Source: Paraburkholderia sediminicola
GTDB lineage: Bacteria; Pseudomonadota; Gammaproteobacteria; Burkholderiales; Burkholderiaceae
Reading direction: 5' to 3'
Length of the DNA stretch: 64,000 nucleotides
Assembly (NCBI RefSeq): GCF_902859805.1
Contig: NZ_CADIKC010000002.1
Location: forward strand, 496,001-560,000
The notes under the pieces are model-generated. The model saw only the letters and a program-made list of their open reading frames with translations. It had not been told where the DNA came from and did not search any database. Shown piece by piece: positions 27,996 to 37,008 of this stretch (within the stretch, counting starts at the first letter, position 1; each line of letters begins with the position of its first letter). The translations under genes were made by a program, and so were the position numbers.

Positions 27996-28080
27996 AAATC
28001 CGTTCTGGGCCGCCATGCGCCGATAGCAGCGGCCTGGTCACGCGAATGCCGCGCCCCGCTCCGATCTACTCGATCCGGAT

Positions 28081-28836
28081 TTACCGCGCGGTCCATCCCC
28101 CGTCGATGACCAGATTTGCGCCTGACATATAGGCCGAGTCGTCGCTCGCCAGAAAGACGGCGGCGCCGGCCACTTCGTCAGGAGAACCAATTCGCCCCAG
28201 CACCGTCGCGGCTTCGAATGAGCGCCGCAGACCGGCCGGATCGGGGCTGCTGGAAAATACGTCCTCCAGCAATTGCGTCGTGACGGGCCCGGGACAAAGG
28301 CAGTTCACCCGAATGCCTTGACGGCCGTGGTCGATCGCCATCGCCTTTGTCAACATCACCACCCCGCCCTTCGAGGCACAGTAAGCGGCCACATTGGCTT
28401 CGCCCACGAGCCCCAGTTCGGATGCAATGTTAATGATCACGCCACGACCGCGTTTTTGCATCGCCGGGATGATGGCTTTCGAACACAGGAAAACGCCTTT
28501 CAGGTTAACGGCCATCAACTGGTCCCATTCCGCAACGCTCGTGTCGAGAACGGTTTTCGCGAATTCGATGCCCGCGTTGTTGACCAGAATGTCCACGTGT
28601 CCAAATCGCGCTTCAGCGAGGCGGACCATTTCGCTCACGTCGGATTCCAGCGACACATCCGCACGAACGTAGCAGGCTTCGCCGCCCGAGGCGCAGAGCG
28701 CGTCTGCCTCGGCGGTCGCATCCGTTACGTCGGCGAGCACTACCTTCGCTCCTTCGGCCACGAACCTTGCCGCAATTGCATATCCAATGCCTCGCTGCGC
28801 CCCCGTAATCAGGGCAACGCGGTCTTTCAGTCTCAT
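28081..28836 (-). CDS. SDR-family oxidoreductase
   Basis: 251 residues, classical SDR: LITGAQRGIGYAIA, DVTDA after beta-2 (Asp favours NAD+), LVNNAGIEFA, and YCASK. It ends SGANLVIDGGWTAR, the common ending of 3-oxoacyl-ACP-reductase-like and sugar-dehydrogenase-like SDRs. The longer frame was trimmed to the ATG behind GAGAGAACG. It is divergent from the XRE/MmyB-type regulator, which may control it. The substrate is unknown. Confidence 0.9.
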   Translation of the reverse strand: MRLKDRVALITGAQRGIGYAIAARFVAEGAKVVLADVTDATAEADALCASGGEACYVRADVSLESDVSEMVRLAEARFGHVDILVNNAGIEFAKTVLDTSVAEWDQLMAVNLKGVFLCSKAIIPAMQKRGRGVIINIASELGLVGEANVAAYCASKGGVVMLTKAMAIDHGRQGIRVNCLCPGPVTTQLLEDVFSSSPDPAGLRRSFEAATVLGRIGSPDEVAGAAVFLASDDSAYMSGANLVIDGGWTAR

Positions 28837-29059
28837 GTCGTTCTCTCGCGTGAACAGGGTGGGCGTCATGGTATCAGCCGGTGTTGCCCCGATTCTCTGA
28901 GGCAGTCTAGGCCGTTACCCACGTACGCCGGCACGCCCTTCCCGTGCGCGATGCTGGCCTGAAACTTCCCGAATCCGATTGATTGGGAACGATGTAAGAG
29001 GCAAAATCATCCTGTTAAGTTGGTGGCACTATCCGGGTATACGTCTTGACAGGTTAAGC

Positions 29060-29914
29060 ATGGCCCAAGTGAACGACGACGAAAGCAGCAACCGGCTCGG
29101 CAACTATCTGAAGAACCGGCGGACCAAGCTCGATCCCGCGTCCTTCGGTATTTCCGGCGGCCGGCGGCGCACGGCCGGACTACGCCGCGAAGAGGTGGCG
29201 CAGCGGGCCAATATCAGCGCGGCCTGGTACACATGGCTCGAGCAGGGGCGCGGCGGCAATCCATCAGCAGACGTGCTGGACCGCATTGCGAAGGCGCTGA
29301 TGCTGACCGAAGTCGAGCGCGAACACGTGTTCCTGCTCGGACTCGGCCATCCGCCCGAAGTCCGTTATCGCGGCGGTGACGCGATCACGCCGCGACTGCA
29401 GCGCCTGCTCGATGCCCTGCCCTACAGTCCGGCAATCGTCAGGACTGCGACGTGGGATGTGGTTGCGTGGAACCGCGCCGCCGCAACCGTGCTCACCGAC
29501 TACGGCTCCCTGCCACCCGAACAACGCAACGTCCTGCGCATGATCTTCTGCGATCCCCGCGTCCGTGCCGCGCAGTTCGATTGGACAAGCGTGGCCCGCT
29601 TCGTAGTGGGTGCCTTCCGGATCGACGCCGCACGCGCAGGCGCCGACGCCGAGGTGGCGCCGCTCGTCGACGAACTTTGCCGCTCAAGTCCCGAGTTCGC
29701 CGCCATGTGGCGGGACAATGAAGTGCAGACCCACGGCGAGGGGGTCAAGCGCCTGCGCCACCCCGTGCTGGGGCCGATCTCGCTGGAATACTCATCCTTC
29801 GCAGTCGACGGGCGGCCAGATCTTCAGATGATCGTCTACAACCCGGCGACACCGGTCGATCAGGAGCGGATCAGATCCCTGATCGAGGACGCGCAGGCAC
29901 TCGCAGTAAAGTGA
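29060..29914 (+). CDS. XRE-family regulator with MmyB-like ligand domain
   Basis: 284 residues. The N-terminal HTH (LGNYLKNRRTKLDP, then RRTAGLRREEVAQRANISAAWYTWLEQGR in pieces) has the RRTPGLRREE-type signature. The C-terminal half matches the MmyB-like domain (ATWDVVAWNRAAATVL; DELCRSSPEFAAMWRDNEV), thought to bind fatty-acid-like ligands. The frame extends upstream, but the ATG at 29060 has a weak AGG and starts the conserved part. It is divergent from the SDR gene, the standard arrangement for this family. Confidence 0.9.
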   Translation: MAQVNDDESSNRLGNYLKNRRTKLDPASFGISGGRRRTAGLRREEVAQRANISAAWYTWLEQGRGGNPSADVLDRIAKALMLTEVEREHVFLLGLGHPPEVRYRGGDAITPRLQRLLDALPYSPAIVRTATWDVVAWNRAAATVLTDYGSLPPEQRNVLRMIFCDPRVRAAQFDWTSVARFVVGAFRIDAARAGADAEVAPLVDELCRSSPEFAAMWRDNEVQTHGEGVKRLRHPVLGPISLEYSSFAVDGRPDLQMIVYNPATPVDQERIRSLIEDAQALAVK

Positions 29915-30462
29915 GCCCGATGCGCCCTCGAAGCGCGAGCGTTGGAAGCCATTGGGCCGGCACGGATCTAAACGCGCGTTTCCAACACGCGCCTCAATAG
30001 ATCGGACTCCATATAATGACAACACCGCCTTTTGTCTGAACTAATTGCGCAGCACGACGTGTAACGGCGAGGTTACGTTCGACGTGACGGGAACACGTAA
30101 CACCCGGGACGTAACACGCGCCACGCGATGCCGTCACTGCGTTCTCCATCTCACCCAATCCCCCCTTGCAGCAAAGACCCTCATCGCTGTACGCCGCTCA
30201 ATTTCAGCACTGCCCGCGCGCGGAACGTGCCGCGCTCCGTAACCGGCGCATTGGCTCGAAACTTGCAGCGACCGATTGCCCGAGCAAGCCACATCCGAGC
30301 ATGGCGCTACCGCGCCGACTCCAGAATTAAACGAAGGCGACGCGCACAAACGCGATCTCGGGCTAGAAAAGCAAACGTTTCTGCAAGACCGATCAGCGGT
30401 TTTCCGGGGGCACTGATTACACCTTCCAATCAGGACGCGATTTCATCGCGAAAGGACTAATC
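29915..30462. other. long intergenic region before the glycine-rich gene
   Basis: No gene supported. Around 30058-30120 there are four GTAAC/GTTAC elements (one inverted pair GTAAC-ggcgag-GTTAC and two direct ACGTAACAC copies). They could be binding sites for control of the downstream gene. The rest shows nothing recognisable. Confidence 0.6.
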
Positions 30463-31920
30463 ATGGCTCCCTTCAAACACACTCTTGTTGCATCGGCGAG
30501 CGCACTCCTATGGTGGTCGCTAGCCACTTCTTGTCAGGCCGGAGACGTCACGACCACACCGCCGCCCTCGTTTACGCAAGGCAGCGGATGGACGACAACC
30601 GGGCAACCAGGATCGGGATTCGCGTGGACAGGAGGCGGTACCACATCCGGTGCATGGGCCGGCAGTGGTGCGGGTAGTGGCTCGGTTTGGGCCGGCGGCT
30701 CGGCATGGGGCGGCGGCTTCGGAGACGGCGGTTATGGCGGCGGCTCGGGTGGTTCGGGTGGCTCCGGTGGTGGGAACGGCGGTGGCTCTGGAGACGGTGG
30801 CCACGGCGGCGGTGGGTACGGCGGCGGTTCCGGAGGTTCGGGTGGCTCTGGAGGTTCGGGCGGGTCCGGAGGTTCTGGTGGTTCCGGCGGCTCCGGCGGT
30901 TCGGGTGGTGGGAACGGCGGTGGCTCTGGAGACGGTGGCCATGGCGGCGGTGGGTACGGCGGCGGTTCCGGAGGTTCCGGAGGTTCCGGAGGTTCCGGAG
31001 GTTCGGGTGGCTCTGGAGGTTCGGGAGGTTCGGGCGGCTCCGGCGGTTCGGGTGGTTCGGGTGGTGGGAACGGTGGCGGCTCTGGAGACGGTGGCCACGG
31101 CGGCGGCGGGTACGGCGGCGGCTCAGGTGGTTCCGGCGGCTCGGGCGGTTCAGGTGGCTCAGGCGGCTCAGGCGGCTCGGGTGGCTCAGGCGGTGGCAAC
31201 GGCGGCGGCTCTGGAGACGGTGGCCACGGCGGCTCGGGTGGCGGATACGGCGGCGGTTCCGGCAACGGTGGTCACGGCGGCACCAGCGGCTCCGGCGGCT
31301 CCAACACCGGCGTTGGCTCCAGCAGCGGCAGCCAGACCACCGGCGGCCTGCTTGATCCGATCGTGAACCTGGTCGTCAGCGTCGGCGCGATCAGCGTGCC
31401 TATCGTGCCGATCACCGTGGGCAACAACAGCGGTAGCGGCAATGGCAACGGCGTGGCCAACGGCACAACCGGTGGTTCACACGGCGTCACCGGCGGATCG
31501 AGCGGACATAGCACCGGTGGCCTGCTGGCACCTGTGACCGCGTTGCTCGGCGGACTGTCGGTGGCCTCGGTGAACGGCGGCTCGCAAGGCAGCAGCAGCC
31601 CCCTCGCGCCAGTGACCACCCTGCTCGGCGGACTGACGGGAGGTCTAGGCGGCGGCACCTCGCAAGGCAGCAACCCTCTCGCACCGGTTACCACCTTGCT
31701 CGGCGGACTAACCGGAGGCCTGGGCGGCGGCACCTCGCACGGATCGTCGACGAACACCGCGTCCAATCCGGTTGCACCACTGACCAACCTGGTCGGCACA
31801 TTGACCGGTGTACTCGGCGGCGCAAGCGGCGGCTCGTCTCCGCTCGCCCCGTTGACGAACCTGCTCGGCGGACTCACAGGTGGACTCGGCGGCAGCACGC
31901 CGTCCACACCCAAGCATTAA
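30463..31920 (+). CDS. secreted glycine-rich repeat protein
   Basis: 485 residues. A signal peptide (about 1-26, ending SCQA-G) is followed by a Gly/Ser domain to about residue 285 built from GGS triplets. Three to four long repeats carry GNGGGSGDGGHGGGGYGGG. A C-terminal domain (about 295-485) has four or five copies of a unit containing PLAPVTTLLGGLTGGLGG. No enzyme motif is seen. Such proteins are probably cell-surface or matrix structural components; this is inference. The DNA repeats invite copy-number change. The start is preceded by GAAAGGACTAATC. Confidence 0.85.
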   Translation: MAPFKHTLVASASALLWWSLATSCQAGDVTTTPPPSFTQGSGWTTTGQPGSGFAWTGGGTTSGAWAGSGAGSGSVWAGGSAWGGGFGDGGYGGGSGGSGGSGGGNGGGSGDGGHGGGGYGGGSGGSGGSGGSGGSGGSGGSGGSGGSGGGNGGGSGDGGHGGGGYGGGSGGSGGSGGSGGSGGSGGSGGSGGSGGSGGSGGGNGGGSGDGGHGGGGYGGGSGGSGGSGGSGGSGGSGGSGGSGGGNGGGSGDGGHGGSGGGYGGGSGNGGHGGTSGSGGSNTGVGSSSGSQTTGGLLDPIVNLVVSVGAISVPIVPITVGNNSGSGNGNGVANGTTGGSHGVTGGSSGHSTGGLLAPVTALLGGLSVASVNGGSQGSSSPLAPVTTLLGGLTGGLGGGTSQGSNPLAPVTTLLGGLTGGLGGGTSHGSSTNTASNPVAPLTNLVGTLTGVLGGASGGSSPLAPLTNLLGGLTGGLGGSTPSTPKH

Positions 31921-32224
31921 TCCGCAATGCGAGGTGCCCCGGGGGGCACCTCCAGCGCGGCCTCGTGGGTACAACAGAGAGAACGGCCGGACCTGACAGT
32001 CATCACAGCCTCACAACGTCAGGCCCGGCACACGCATACCAATCCGCCCGATACGTCACACGCCGCGTCCGCCGACGGCTGGCTACGCCAGACGATCTCC
32101 ACGAAGTCGGGCACAGTCGACCCCGCAATTCTTCGCGAACGCCGTGGCACGTAACCGGCACGCGCCGAAGCGATCCCGTGGAATCGCTACAATGCCCGCA
32201 TGAATCCCCCCTCAACTGAATCGA
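31921..32224. other. intergenic region after the glycine-rich gene
   Basis: Beyond the hairpin listed at 31931-31952 nothing recognisable is seen. Confidence 0.6.
31931..31952 (+). terminator. hairpin after the glycine-rich gene
   Basis: GAGGTGCCC-cggg-GGGCACCTC, 9-bp stem, 10 nt past the stop codon. No U-run. Confidence 0.55.
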
Positions 32225-32938
32225 ATGCGCGACATGCTGACCTCCTATTACTGGAGTGACGACGCCATCCGCAGCCGAAGCGTGAGCGACATCGTGCTAT
32301 CAGGCACAGTCGACGTCCCTATGCCCCCTGCACGTCTGCTTGCGGATTGGGAACGAGAGATATCGTCGCATCTGGTCCTGGAAGCCGGGGACGTCGAGCC
32401 AATGCCTTTGCCGCGAGCGCGGGCGCGCTGGCCGGATTACACGCGCTGCGTGCAGGCTGTAGCCGATTGGACGAGTACGCTTGGACTGCCTGAGGTGCTT
32501 GCCGCCAGTGACGTAGCCCTCATGGCCTGCCGCGGCGCGCGGTATCACCATGACGGCGCGCAATATGGCGACGCGGCCTTCTGCAATCTCTTCATGAGCG
32601 AGGACCGAGGCCTGGACCTGCATTTTCCCGCTTTGGGCCGCCGCATTCCGCTGACACGGGGAACGGTTGTGATATTCGATACTGGCCAGCCTCATGGCGT
32701 CATCCAGCGCAACAGCAGTGGTTTTGATGCGGCCGACTTCACGCCGGACCAGGATTGGATCCAGATATTCCTGACCTGGGAGCTTCCCATCGAAAATGCC
32801 CATGTGGCGCACGCACTGAAGTTGACCTTCGACGTTGCCCCTTCGACGTCGTCGCAACTGGACACAGAGCAAGTCCAACTGAACGGCGAACAGGTGATTG
32901 TGTGTCCGGACTCGGGTCGTTGGTCCCGGGCCGACTAG
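32225..32938 (+). CDS. 2-oxoglutarate/Fe(II) oxygenase-like protein
   Basis: 237 residues. YHHDGAQYGDAAFCNLFMSED holds H108-x-D110 in split form, and a distal H157 lies in GTVVIFDTGQPHGVIQR, followed by Arg162. Together they form the facial triad and co-substrate Arg pattern of double-stranded beta-helix oxygenases. I do not recognise a specific subfamily. There is no strong ribosome-binding site; the ATG at 32234 three codons on is an equal candidate. It stands alone between intergenic gaps. Confidence 0.65.
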   Translation: MRDMLTSYYWSDDAIRSRSVSDIVLSGTVDVPMPPARLLADWEREISSHLVLEAGDVEPMPLPRARARWPDYTRCVQAVADWTSTLGLPEVLAASDVALMACRGARYHHDGAQYGDAAFCNLFMSEDRGLDLHFPALGRRIPLTRGTVVIFDTGQPHGVIQRNSSGFDAADFTPDQDWIQIFLTWELPIENAHVAHALKLTFDVAPSTSSQLDTEQVQLNGEQVIVCPDSGRWSRAD

Positions 32939-33129
32939 TCATCAGGATCACACCGCGGCGTTGCCCTGACAGGCACATGGGTTAGCGGCTCGCGCCACCG
33001 GCCACCTGTATGATTGCGGGCTTGCGTCCGACGAAGGCCCGCGCCGGCGACCCGCGCAGATCGCGCACCGCCCGCCGCCGCTACGCGGCGCGAATGCATC
33101 CATTCACGATGACCCAAAGGAAGACCGCC

Positions 33130-33450
33130 ATGACGGCCACAACGCAATTCGATCAGGTTTCCGTTATCAAACGCGCCAACGTCTACTTCGACGGCAAGTG
33201 TGTTTCGCACACCGTTCTCTTCGCCGACGGCACGCGCAAAACGCTCGGCGTGATCTTGCCCGGCGCGCTCAACTTCGGCACCGACGCGCCGGAACTCATG
33301 GAAGTGCAGGCCGGACAATGCCGCATCCGCCTCGAAGGCAGCGACGAGTGGAAGACGTATGGCGCGGGCGAGTCGTTCTCGGTGCCCGGCAAGAGCCGCT
33401 TCGATATCGATGTGATCGAAACGCTCGACTACATCTGCAGCTATCTGTAA
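33130..33450 (+). CDS. ppnP: pyrimidine/purine nucleoside phosphorylase PpnP
   Basis: 106 residues, the full length of the PpnP (formerly DUF1255/YaiE) cupin-like family. [53 protein letters not shown] and DYICSYL match closely (in segments). It phosphorolyses a broad set of nucleosides for salvage. AAGGAAG precedes the ATG; an upstream in-frame ATG would add 40 basic residues that do not belong to the family. A strong hairpin follows the gene. Confidence 0.95.
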   Translation: MTATTQFDQVSVIKRANVYFDGKCVSHTVLFADGTRKTLGVILPGALNFGTDAPELMEVQAGQCRIRLEGSDEWKTYGAGESFSVPGKSRFDIDVIETLDYICSYL

Positions 33451-33458
33451 AGACGGAC

Positions 33459-33485
33459 GGGTGCCGGGTCATTCCCCCGGCACCC
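33459..33485 (+). terminator. stem-loop after ppnP
   Basis: GGGTGCCGGG-tcattcc-CCCGGCACCC, perfect 10-bp stem 8 nt past the stop codon. No long U-run. Confidence 0.65.
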
Positions 33486-33560
33486 TCGCCCATCCTTCAA
33501 CGCCCGCGCACTCCGCGCTCATGCGCCGAACGCTCGATCGCAACCGGAGGAGAACAACAA

Positions 33561-34118
33561 ATGTCGAACGACGATCGCACCAGGATAATTCCCCGGAGAA
33601 CGCCTGAATCAGCGGCCATGTCCGAAAACGTCAAGCGCGCGATGGCGATCACAGCCACGCTCAACCGGCTGACGTTCAACGATGCGGACGAAATCCGGGC
33701 CTTGTTCAGCGATCTGATCGGCAAGAAGGTGGACGACAGCTTTCTGTTGATACCGCCGTTCTACACAACCGGCGGGGTCGATATCAGCGTCGGGCGCAAC
33801 GTCTTCGTCAATCAGAATTGCACTTTCTACGACCTTGGCGGGCTCGACATTGCCGACGATGTGATGATCGGGCCGAACGTGAGCATCATCACGTCTGGCC
33901 ACCCCATTGACCCCGCTCAGCGGCGTGCCTTCGTCATTGCAAAACCCATCGTGATTGAGAGAAACGTCTGGATCGCCGCTGGCGCGACGATCATCGGTGG
34001 CGTGACAGTGGGCGAGAACTCGGTTGTCGCGGCAGGGTCGGTGGTCACCCGGGACGTACCCCCGAATACGCTTGTCGGCGGAAATCCGGCGAGGGTCATT
34101 CGTTCAATCGCGGACTAA
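33561..34118 (+). CDS. hexapeptide-repeat sugar O-acetyltransferase (LacA/NodL/Maa-like)
   Basis: 185 residues. The left-handed beta-helix repeats run from about 85 to 175 (ISVGRNVFVNQNC, ITSGHPID with the catalytic His, VWIAAGATIIGGVTVGENSVVAAGSVV in segments). The sequence closes with PPNTLVGGNPARVIR, characteristic of maltose/galactoside acetyltransferases, which act on sugar hydroxyls with acetyl-CoA as trimers. GGAGGAGAA lies 9 nt before the ATG. The physiological acceptor is unknown. Confidence 0.9.
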   Translation: MSNDDRTRIIPRRTPESAAMSENVKRAMAITATLNRLTFNDADEIRALFSDLIGKKVDDSFLLIPPFYTTGGVDISVGRNVFVNQNCTFYDLGGLDIADDVMIGPNVSIITSGHPIDPAQRRAFVIAKPIVIERNVWIAAGATIIGGVTVGENSVVAAGSVVTRDVPPNTLVGGNPARVIRSIAD

Positions 34119-34140
34119 GCGAGCGTCCGCAAGAACGATT

Positions 34141-34176
34141 CCGGTTCGGATGATGTTCCGGCACCATCCGAACCGG
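34141..34176. terminator. bidirectional stem-loop between convergent genes
   Basis: CCGGTTCGGATG and CATCCGAACCGG, perfect 12-bp stem with a 12-nt loop, between the acetyltransferase and the oppositely oriented GH54-like gene. Confidence 0.65.
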
Positions 34177-34282
34177 TTGCGCACCGATTTCTGGTGAGCA
34201 CTTGCTGACTTTCGCTTTGTGTTTTCCGTGACACCCTTCCCTTAAGAGCGACTGTCTGCGGAAACCACCACACGGTTCACGC

Positions 34283-36322
34283 CTAGGTTCCCGCGTTAGC
34301 CAAGATTGCGAGGCTTGGGCAATAGTGTGTTGCGCTCAAGTACGGCGCTTGCTGCGAACGAGCTCCAGCAGCGTTAGACGTAGGCGGATCGATAAAGACT
34401 GATGCATTGTTCGATCCCGCGGGAGCGGTAAGGGTCATCGTCACTTTCCACCAGTTACCCGATTTCACTGCGCTCAGCGAGGTTGCCTGTCCGGCGCCCC
34501 ATGTTCCTCGCACTACAGCGCCCGTATTCGTATTGAGGACCCAGCCGAATTCGGTGCCGTTCGGGTCATCGGTCTGGATTGATCCGCCAGGGAAAACCGT
34601 TGCGTTGGTAGTGGAGAGAACATAGTCAGTGAAGCTATACGATTGGCCACCCTGAACCCTGATGATTTCGCGGACATTCGAAACTGACGAGCCGTTCGTG
34701 CTGGTAACCATTGCAGCCCCTTTGTTGATTCCGGAGACATCGGTTGCAGGCACAGCGGTGCCTCCATTTTGTTGCGACCATGCATCCGGTGTAGCGAGAT
34801 TCAGCGGCGAGTTAATCAGATTGTTTGCATAGCAGGCCGCCACGGCCTTGTCTGCAGGCGGTCCGTAAAACCTTGCAATGCTCGCCTGGATCGCGTTGTC
34901 GGTCGTATCCGATGTCGCCTTGGTGATCACCGCTCCTTCGAAGAACTGAATGGGAGCAGCGCTACCGTCGCCGCCTTCGCCAAGCGAAAGACCACCCTGC
35001 CATTGCCCATTAAATGCATGCCCCGCGTCGTTACCAAAGTTCAAGGCTTCTGGCGGCGCCTGGTCATAGAGTGCTGTAAGTACGCTTTGCGAGGCAGAGC
35101 CGCCTTTGACCACGAAGATATTCGACGCGGTCACCGGTGAGTACTTGGAGAGCACAGTGACGAACTTTTCCTTTGGAGGCTGCTGCGGACCATAGAGATA
35201 AACGCCTGCCTCCGCGTCGACGCCCGGCCAGTTAATATCGAGTGCGTTGCACACAGGGTCTTTTACGTTGGGTGCCTGGTTCGAGTCACCGTCACAATAA
35301 CCAAACACGGCTGCGTTACCATTTGAAAACGCCAACGCGAACATTTCGCCTTCTACTTCTCCATGCGCATAGGTGCCCGGGTTAGCACTGCTTTCCATGT
35401 TTCCATAGGTCCCGCAGCACGTGGACGACTGGCTATAGTGCGCTCCTGCCACCATATATTCGGCGATATCGCTATCACCAATCGACTGGTTCACGGTGCC
35501 GAACCTGTTGCGATACGCTTGTCCCGCCAAAGTACCGAGAGCTGGAATCTGGACGCCTTGCAACGGCACGAAGCCTAATTTGGCCGGCGTACCGGGAAGC
35601 GCCGGCAAATCGTTTCCGATCGACAATTGAAGGGTCGGCGACTGGGTGGTCAGCGCCGTAGGGGGCTGGAGCAACTGAACGGTCAGTGCTCCACTGGTTC
35701 CTGGAAGCGTGATTGTCGCAAAGCCGTTGAGGACCGGAACAGTCGTCGTCTTTTGATTCCCTGAACCGCTATTCGGCAGGATCAGTGACTCTGTTCCGTC
35801 CGCGTTGAGCGTGAGAGTGGCCGGCACGTTGCCGAATGCTCCTCCCTTGAGAGGCGCAACCAGGTCAATCTGATCGTAGATGTACTTGACGGAACAACTT
35901 GTATTGTTGCAGAACGCATTTGCGCTCTTGACGTTGGCCGAGCCGATCAGCGTGCGGTCGGCGCCGTTCGGCAAGCTACCCGACGTATAGGGGTAGATGT
36001 CCTGCGTTGCACTATCGGACGCACGTTGAATCTGAAATAACGGCCCCCTGTAATTCTTCGTCAGCAAGCGTGTCACGCTATGAGCCGCGGAACATGGTGT
36101 GTTGGCGGTTGCTGCGGCGTCACAAGGTAACGGGCTCGCGGTCGCTTGTTCCGTTGCTGTACTGTCATTTGACTGGGCTGTGTCAGCCGTCGGCGACGTA
36201 CTTGAGTTCGACACCCCTGCCGCTTGAGATGCGGACGTGCCGCTACTATCTCCGTTACATGCGGCAAGCCCGACAGTCATCGCTAACAGGACAGCAAATA
36301 ATCCGGTTCCTCTGGACATCAT
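34283..36322 (-). CDS. lipoprotein with GH54-like alpha-L-arabinofuranosidase domain
   Basis: 679 residues. The lipobox LAAC puts the lipidated Cys at 22; a Ser/Thr-rich linker runs to about 62. From PCDAAATANTPCSAAHSVTR to about 490 the sequence tracks the GH54 catalytic domain of fungal AbfB: YRGPLFQIQRASDSATQDIYP, FCNNTSCSVKYIYDQ, GTYGNMESS, LGEGGDGSAAPIQFFEGAVI and TDNAIQASI. GH54 releases L-arabinofuranose from arabinan and arabinoxylan. GGDG fits the acid/base Asp; the nucleophile Glu aligns only approximately (GEMFALAF). Residues about 520-660 look like a beta-sandwich carbohydrate-binding module (WWKVTMTLTAP). The fungal AbfB C-terminal CBM42 is absent. Base composition is lower in G+C than in neighbours, suggesting transfer. 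Confidence 0.75.
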   Translation of the reverse strand: MMSRGTGLFAVLLAMTVGLAACNGDSSGTSASQAAGVSNSSTSPTADTAQSNDSTATEQATASPLPCDAAATANTPCSAAHSVTRLLTKNYRGPLFQIQRASDSATQDIYPYTSGSLPNGADRTLIGSANVKSANAFCNNTSCSVKYIYDQIDLVAPLKGGAFGNVPATLTLNADGTESLILPNSGSGNQKTTTVPVLNGFATITLPGTSGALTVQLLQPPTALTTQSPTLQLSIGNDLPALPGTPAKLGFVPLQGVQIPALGTLAGQAYRNRFGTVNQSIGDSDIAEYMVAGAHYSQSSTCCGTYGNMESSANPGTYAHGEVEGEMFALAFSNGNAAVFGYCDGDSNQAPNVKDPVCNALDINWPGVDAEAGVYLYGPQQPPKEKFVTVLSKYSPVTASNIFVVKGGSASQSVLTALYDQAPPEALNFGNDAGHAFNGQWQGGLSLGEGGDGSAAPIQFFEGAVITKATSDTTDNAIQASIARFYGPPADKAVAACYANNLINSPLNLATPDAWSQQNGGTAVPATDVSGINKGAAMVTSTNGSSVSNVREIIRVQGGQSYSFTDYVLSTTNATVFPGGSIQTDDPNGTEFGWVLNTNTGAVVRGTWGAGQATSLSAVKSGNWWKVTMTLTAPAGSNNASVFIDPPTSNAAGARSQQAPYLSATHYCPSLAILANAGT

Positions 36323-37008
36323 GACCTCCTCCTATGAAACCAAGGTTCTGATTGGACTCATTCAACTTAGTTATGCAAAATGATCTATAAAAAATCATCA
36401 CGGATCAGGCGGGTTCAGAACTGCCACTTATTGTCGGCAGTCAGGAAATGTGCTGCCGAGCGATGCAACGCGCCGTCCCAGCCTTACGGTGCGTGGGAAA
36501 GAAGTTGATTGTCTGGTAGACCACGAAGAGGACGGCGTGCGCGGGTGGCTAGTACACGCGGTCGGCGATCAGCATCGCCACCATCCATTGCGGTAAACAG
36601 CGGCTCGCCATGCTCGTCTCCACTATCGCTGTATCGATCGGCTGCCCAGCGGGACAGCATCTGACGACGCGAGACGGTAGGGTCGCCGCGTTAAGTAATA
36701 ATATTAGTCAATAATATCGATTTATCGCCTCAGTACAATCCCGTATGCGTAGATTGAGGGATCGAACAGTGACGTCCATATAGTGGGGAAAGTGGTGTGC
36801 GACTGATTGAATTTCGCCAATATTATCGCTAATACAATTTGTAATAAATCGGCGAGCTGCTAGTCGAGCGTTCGTTCCTCAAGACGATTGAGTACGCGTG
36901 GCAAGTGAAGCAGGCCTGGCGGACATGTGGAGGCCGACCTGGCCGTACGACACACGGAAAGAGTTCGTTTTTGCGGTCAGCGCCGTTTATGTAGCCACTT
37001 CTCGGGAG
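36323..37008. other. AT-rich intergenic region with possible gene debris
   Basis: No intact gene seen. Around 36695-36850 the DNA is markedly AT-rich (TAATAATATTA and related motifs on both sides). On the minus strand near 36530-36690 a short frame reads SRRQMLSRWA, which faintly resembles the C-terminal tail of P4-type integrases. This is weak. Confidence 0.4.

Noticed and set aside
30732..31265. Long Pro-Glu-rich open frame on the minus strand opposite the glycine-rich gene
   Set aside because: It is the exact antisense of the GGS repeats; repetitive G+C-rich codons on one strand leave several frames open. No start context or family supports it.
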